Assembly: GCA_900539715.1 (NCBI GenBank)
Contig: UQDA01000042.1
Location: forward strand, 1-15,613
Reading direction: 5' to 3'
DNA: 15,613 bases
Source: an uncultured Lachnospiraceae bacterium
Lineage (GTDB): Bacteria; Bacillota; Clostridia; Lachnospirales; Lachnospiraceae
Shown here piece after piece: positions 13,518-15,613 of the stretch. Numbering within the stretch: position 1 is the stretch's first letter; each line of letters starts with the position of its first letter. The notes beneath the pieces are model-generated. The model did no database searches and had not been told where the DNA came from. It saw nothing but the letters and a program-made list of their open reading frames with translations. Both the position numbers and the translations under genes were made by a program.

Positions 13518-13551
13518 GGGGGATGGGCCGTCAAAAGTCCATCCCTCATTT
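13518..13551 (+). terminator. possible attenuator hairpin between binding-protein and GH35 genes
   Basis: GGGGGATGG (13518-13526) pairs with CCATCCCTC (13539-13547), nine pairs including one G-U, around a 12-base loop, but only ATTT follows. It may reduce read-through or protect the 3' end of the binding-protein message, giving less GH35 than binding protein. Confidence 0.4.
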
Positions 13552-13656
13552 ACCCTGAAAAGACAAATGGAGAATCTTAGCAGGGAGGAATTGTGCGGAT
13601 GAGCGCAGAAATATGAGGAAAGGCAGGCTTGTTTAGTCTGTACGGGTAACGTGTGT

Positions 13657-15408
13657 ATGGGACATACATTTGAAATAAAGGATGAGTTTTATCTGGACGG
13701 GGAAAAAATGAAGGTTATTTCCGGCGGTATGCATTATTTCAGAGTGCTTCCGGAATACTGGAGAGACAGGCTGGAAAAATTAAAGGCATTGGGCTGCAAT
13801 ACAGTGGAAACCTACATTCCATGGAATCTGCATGAAAAGGAAAAGGGTGTATTTGATTTTTCGGGGATGCTGGATATCACCCGCTTTGTAAGGACCGCCC
13901 AGGAACTGGGCTTATGGGTGATACTGCGTCCGTCTCCTTATATTTGTGCGGAATGGGAGTTCGGCGGTCTGCCCTGGTGGCTGCTAAAAGAAGACGGTAT
14001 GAAGCTGCGCTGTATGTACGATCCCTATTTAAAGCATGTGAAGGAATATTATGAAAAGCTGTTTGAAGTAATCGCGCCCCTGCAGGTAACGGAGGGCGGT
14101 CCGGTCATTTTCATGCAGATTGAAAACGAATACGGCTATTACGGTGATGACAGCGAATATCTGGAATATATGAAAAACCTGATGATAGAATGCGGATGCA
14201 GCGTCCCGCTCGTGACTTCCGACGGACCGTGGGGAGATGCTTTTGACTGTGGAAAAGTCGATGGCGTTTTGCAGACGGGAAATTTCGGCTCAAAAGGAAA
14301 ACAGCAGTTTGCGGTGATGCGGCAGAAGATGGGAGACGGCAAGCCTCTGATGTGCATGGAGTTCTGGGTGGGCTGGTTTGACAACTGGGGCGTGGAATGC
14401 CATCAGACCGGCGATACGGCGGAGCATGCGAAGGATTTGGATGAGATTTTGTCCGAGGGAAGCGTGAACTTGTACATGTTTATCGGCGGGACGAATTTCG
14501 GATTTATGAACGGCTCTAATTATTATGACGTGCTGACGCCGGATGTGACCTCCTATGATTATGACGCGGTATTGACGGAGGACGGACAGCTTACGCAGAA
14601 ATATGAGGCGTTTAAAGCTGTTATCGCAAAGCATGCCCCGATACCGGAGGTGGAGCTTTCCACAAAGACAGTGCGGAAGTCCTATGGAAGGCTGGAGGCA
14701 GTGCGGAGCGCGGGACTGTTTGAAAATCTGGACAATCTGGCAAAGCCTGTTGAGATGATCGCACCCAAATCGATGGAGCGGCTGGGACAGGGCTACGGCT
14801 ATATCATGTATGAGAGCGAATGGAAGCGCGGCGGCGATATGGAAAAAATCCGGCTTTACGGGGCAAACGACCGGGCGAACGTGTTTGTGGATGAAAAGCC
14901 CGTTGCAACTCTTTATGACAGGGAGCTTCTGGACGTTCACACCTTTGAGCCTCCGGTCAAAAAAGGAGAGAAGCTTTCGATCCTCGTGGAAAATATGGGG
15001 CGCGTCAACTTCGGCCCCGCGCTGGAAAAGCAGCGGAAGGGCATCGACCAGTGCGTGACCATAAACGACCATCAGCATTATCACTGGAAGGCGTATTGCC
15101 TGCCGATGGAAGACCTGACCGGGCTGGATTTTTCAAAGCAGCCAAAAGAGGGCGCTCCGGGATTTTATGAATTTACCTTTGATGCAGAGGAAACGGGAGA
15201 TACCTTCCTTGACTTTGAAGGCTGGGGCAAGGGCTGCGCATTTATCAACGGATTCAATCTCGGGCGGTTCTGGGAGATCGGACCGCAGAAGCGCCTGTAT
15301 ATTCCAGCGCCGCTTTTGAAAAAGGGAGAAAATACGATATTGATATTCGAGACGGAAGGAAAAGCGCCGGGGACGATCGAACTGTGCGATGAGCCGGATC
15401 TTGGATAA
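13657..15408 (+). CDS. GH35 beta-galactosidase, cytoplasmic
   Basis: A 583-residue glycoside hydrolase family 35 enzyme; the family removes terminal beta-linked galactose with retention. The N-terminal TIM barrel shows 'GGMHYFRVLPEYWRDRLEKLKALGCNTVETYIPWN', 'RPSPYICAEWEFGGLPWWL', the proton donor Glu158 in 'QIENEYGYYG' and the nucleophile Glu235 in 'CMEFWVGWFDNWG'. Beta-sandwich domains follow, ending with 'FINGFNLGRFWEIGPQKRLYIPAPLLKKGEN', the usual jelly-roll signature. No signal peptide is present, so it acts on imported sugar. ATG 13657 is the conventional start (GTG 13651 in frame), yet no clear Shine-Dalgarno lies at the right distance; GAGGAAAGG is about 33 bases upstream. Linkage preference (beta-1,3, -1,4 or -1,6) is undetermined. 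Confidence 0.94.
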   Translation: MGHTFEIKDEFYLDGEKMKVISGGMHYFRVLPEYWRDRLEKLKALGCNTVETYIPWNLHEKEKGVFDFSGMLDITRFVRTAQELGLWVILRPSPYICAEWEFGGLPWWLLKEDGMKLRCMYDPYLKHVKEYYEKLFEVIAPLQVTEGGPVIFMQIENEYGYYGDDSEYLEYMKNLMIECGCSVPLVTSDGPWGDAFDCGKVDGVLQTGNFGSKGKQQFAVMRQKMGDGKPLMCMEFWVGWFDNWGVECHQTGDTAEHAKDLDEILSEGSVNLYMFIGGTNFGFMNGSNYYDVLTPDVTSYDYDAVLTEDGQLTQKYEAFKAVIAKHAPIPEVELSTKTVRKSYGRLEAVRSAGLFENLDNLAKPVEMIAPKSMERLGQGYGYIMYESEWKRGGDMEKIRLYGANDRANVFVDEKPVATLYDRELLDVHTFEPPVKKGEKLSILVENMGRVNFGPALEKQRKGIDQCVTINDHQHYHWKAYCLPMEDLTGLDFSKQPKEGAPGFYEFTFDAEETGDTFLDFEGWGKGCAFINGFNLGRFWEIGPQKRLYIPAPLLKKGENTILIFETEGKAPGTIELCDEPDLG

Positions 15409-15443
15409 AAGAATAGGGAAGCAGTCTTGAAGACTGTCTGGAG

Positions 15444-15476
15444 GGAGTCCTGCATAAAACGCGGGGCTCCTTTTTT
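15444..15476 (+). terminator. intrinsic terminator closing the sugar locus
   Basis: GGAGTCCTGC (15444-15453) pairs fully with GCGGGGCTCC (15461-15470), with two G-U pairs and a seven-base loop, followed by TTTTTT. It ends the GH35 transcript 36 bases after the stop. Confidence 0.92.
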
Positions 15477-15522
15477 AGCTGATAGGAAAGTTTCGTTCCT
15501 GGCGTATATATAAAGAACAATT

Positions 15523-15613
15523 ATGCGAACTTGCGCGAAGGAGAACCTGCGTTTCTCGGGAAGATATTGCGTGACGGCAATCGCGATCGGCGCAGGGCGC
15601 ATCAAAGAGAATA
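15523..15613 (+). other. open frame running off the right edge, unrecognised
   Basis: From ATG 15523 a frame stays open for 30 codons to the window end ('...GRYCVTAIAIGAGRIKEN'). A TATATA (15505-15510) lies a little upstream, but there is no ribosome binding site before the ATG. It may be the start of the next gene or chance; I do not recognise a family in so short a piece. Confidence 0.2.

Noticed and set aside
14290..15605. Minus-strand ORFs opposite GH35 and across the final terminator
   Set aside because: They overlap a clear enzyme gene and a terminator stem, and have no recognisable domain or ribosome site.

Overview
The window looks like chromosomal DNA from a gut-type Firmicute of the family Lachnospiraceae (Clostridia). 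This rests on gene content and style: strong GGAGG-type ribosome binding sites, ECF vitamin transporters with stand-alone S components, a PadR/DUF1700/DUF4097 cluster, and an LplB/YtcP-type sugar ABC transporter without its own ATPase. The species cannot be named from the sequence. There is no rRNA, tRNA, CRISPR array, insertion sequence or phage module.

Layout, left to right. (1) 1-692: 3' part of an Rpn/PD-(D/E)XK transposase-like nuclease gene, cut by the window edge. (2) 733-1672: a folate ECF S-component gene (folT) with its own promoter. It is preceded by a tetrahydrofolate (THF) riboswitch aptamer and a hairpin that buries the folT Shine-Dalgarno, and is closed by a strong terminator. 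(3) 1879-4406: a tightly packed PadR regulator / DUF1700 membrane protein / DUF4097 beta-repeat protein / PspC cluster, with a duplicated 15-bp element at its promoter. (4) 4425-6859: a flavin reductase-like protein, then a two-component pair resembling a shortened KdpD plus KdpE, on the same strand. (5) 6856-8309, minus strand: a pyridoxamine-kinase-like gene and an ECF S component joined by an ATGA overlap, a likely vitamin B6 uptake and salvage operon. (6) 8462-15476: a carbohydrate locus with a LacI-family regulator, two CUT1 permeases, a solute-binding lipoprotein and a GH35 beta-galactosidase, closed by a strong terminator.

How the parts work together. The sugar locus appears to import a galactose-containing oligosaccharide intact and cleave it in the cytoplasm, because the GH35 enzyme has no signal peptide. 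LacI/CcpA-type operators (TGNAANCGNTTNCA) sit at the predicted transcription start of the lacI-like gene, at the predicted start of the transporter operon (two sites exactly 21 bp apart) and ahead of the binding-protein gene. The two S components (folate, B6-like) must share an ECF ATPase/T module encoded elsewhere.

No wholly new system is evident. The most rewarding signals are regulatory: the folT riboswitch, where alternative pairings can be drawn base by base, and the repeated LacI-type operators. The 11-residue repeat in the DUF4097 protein is the most unusual protein feature.
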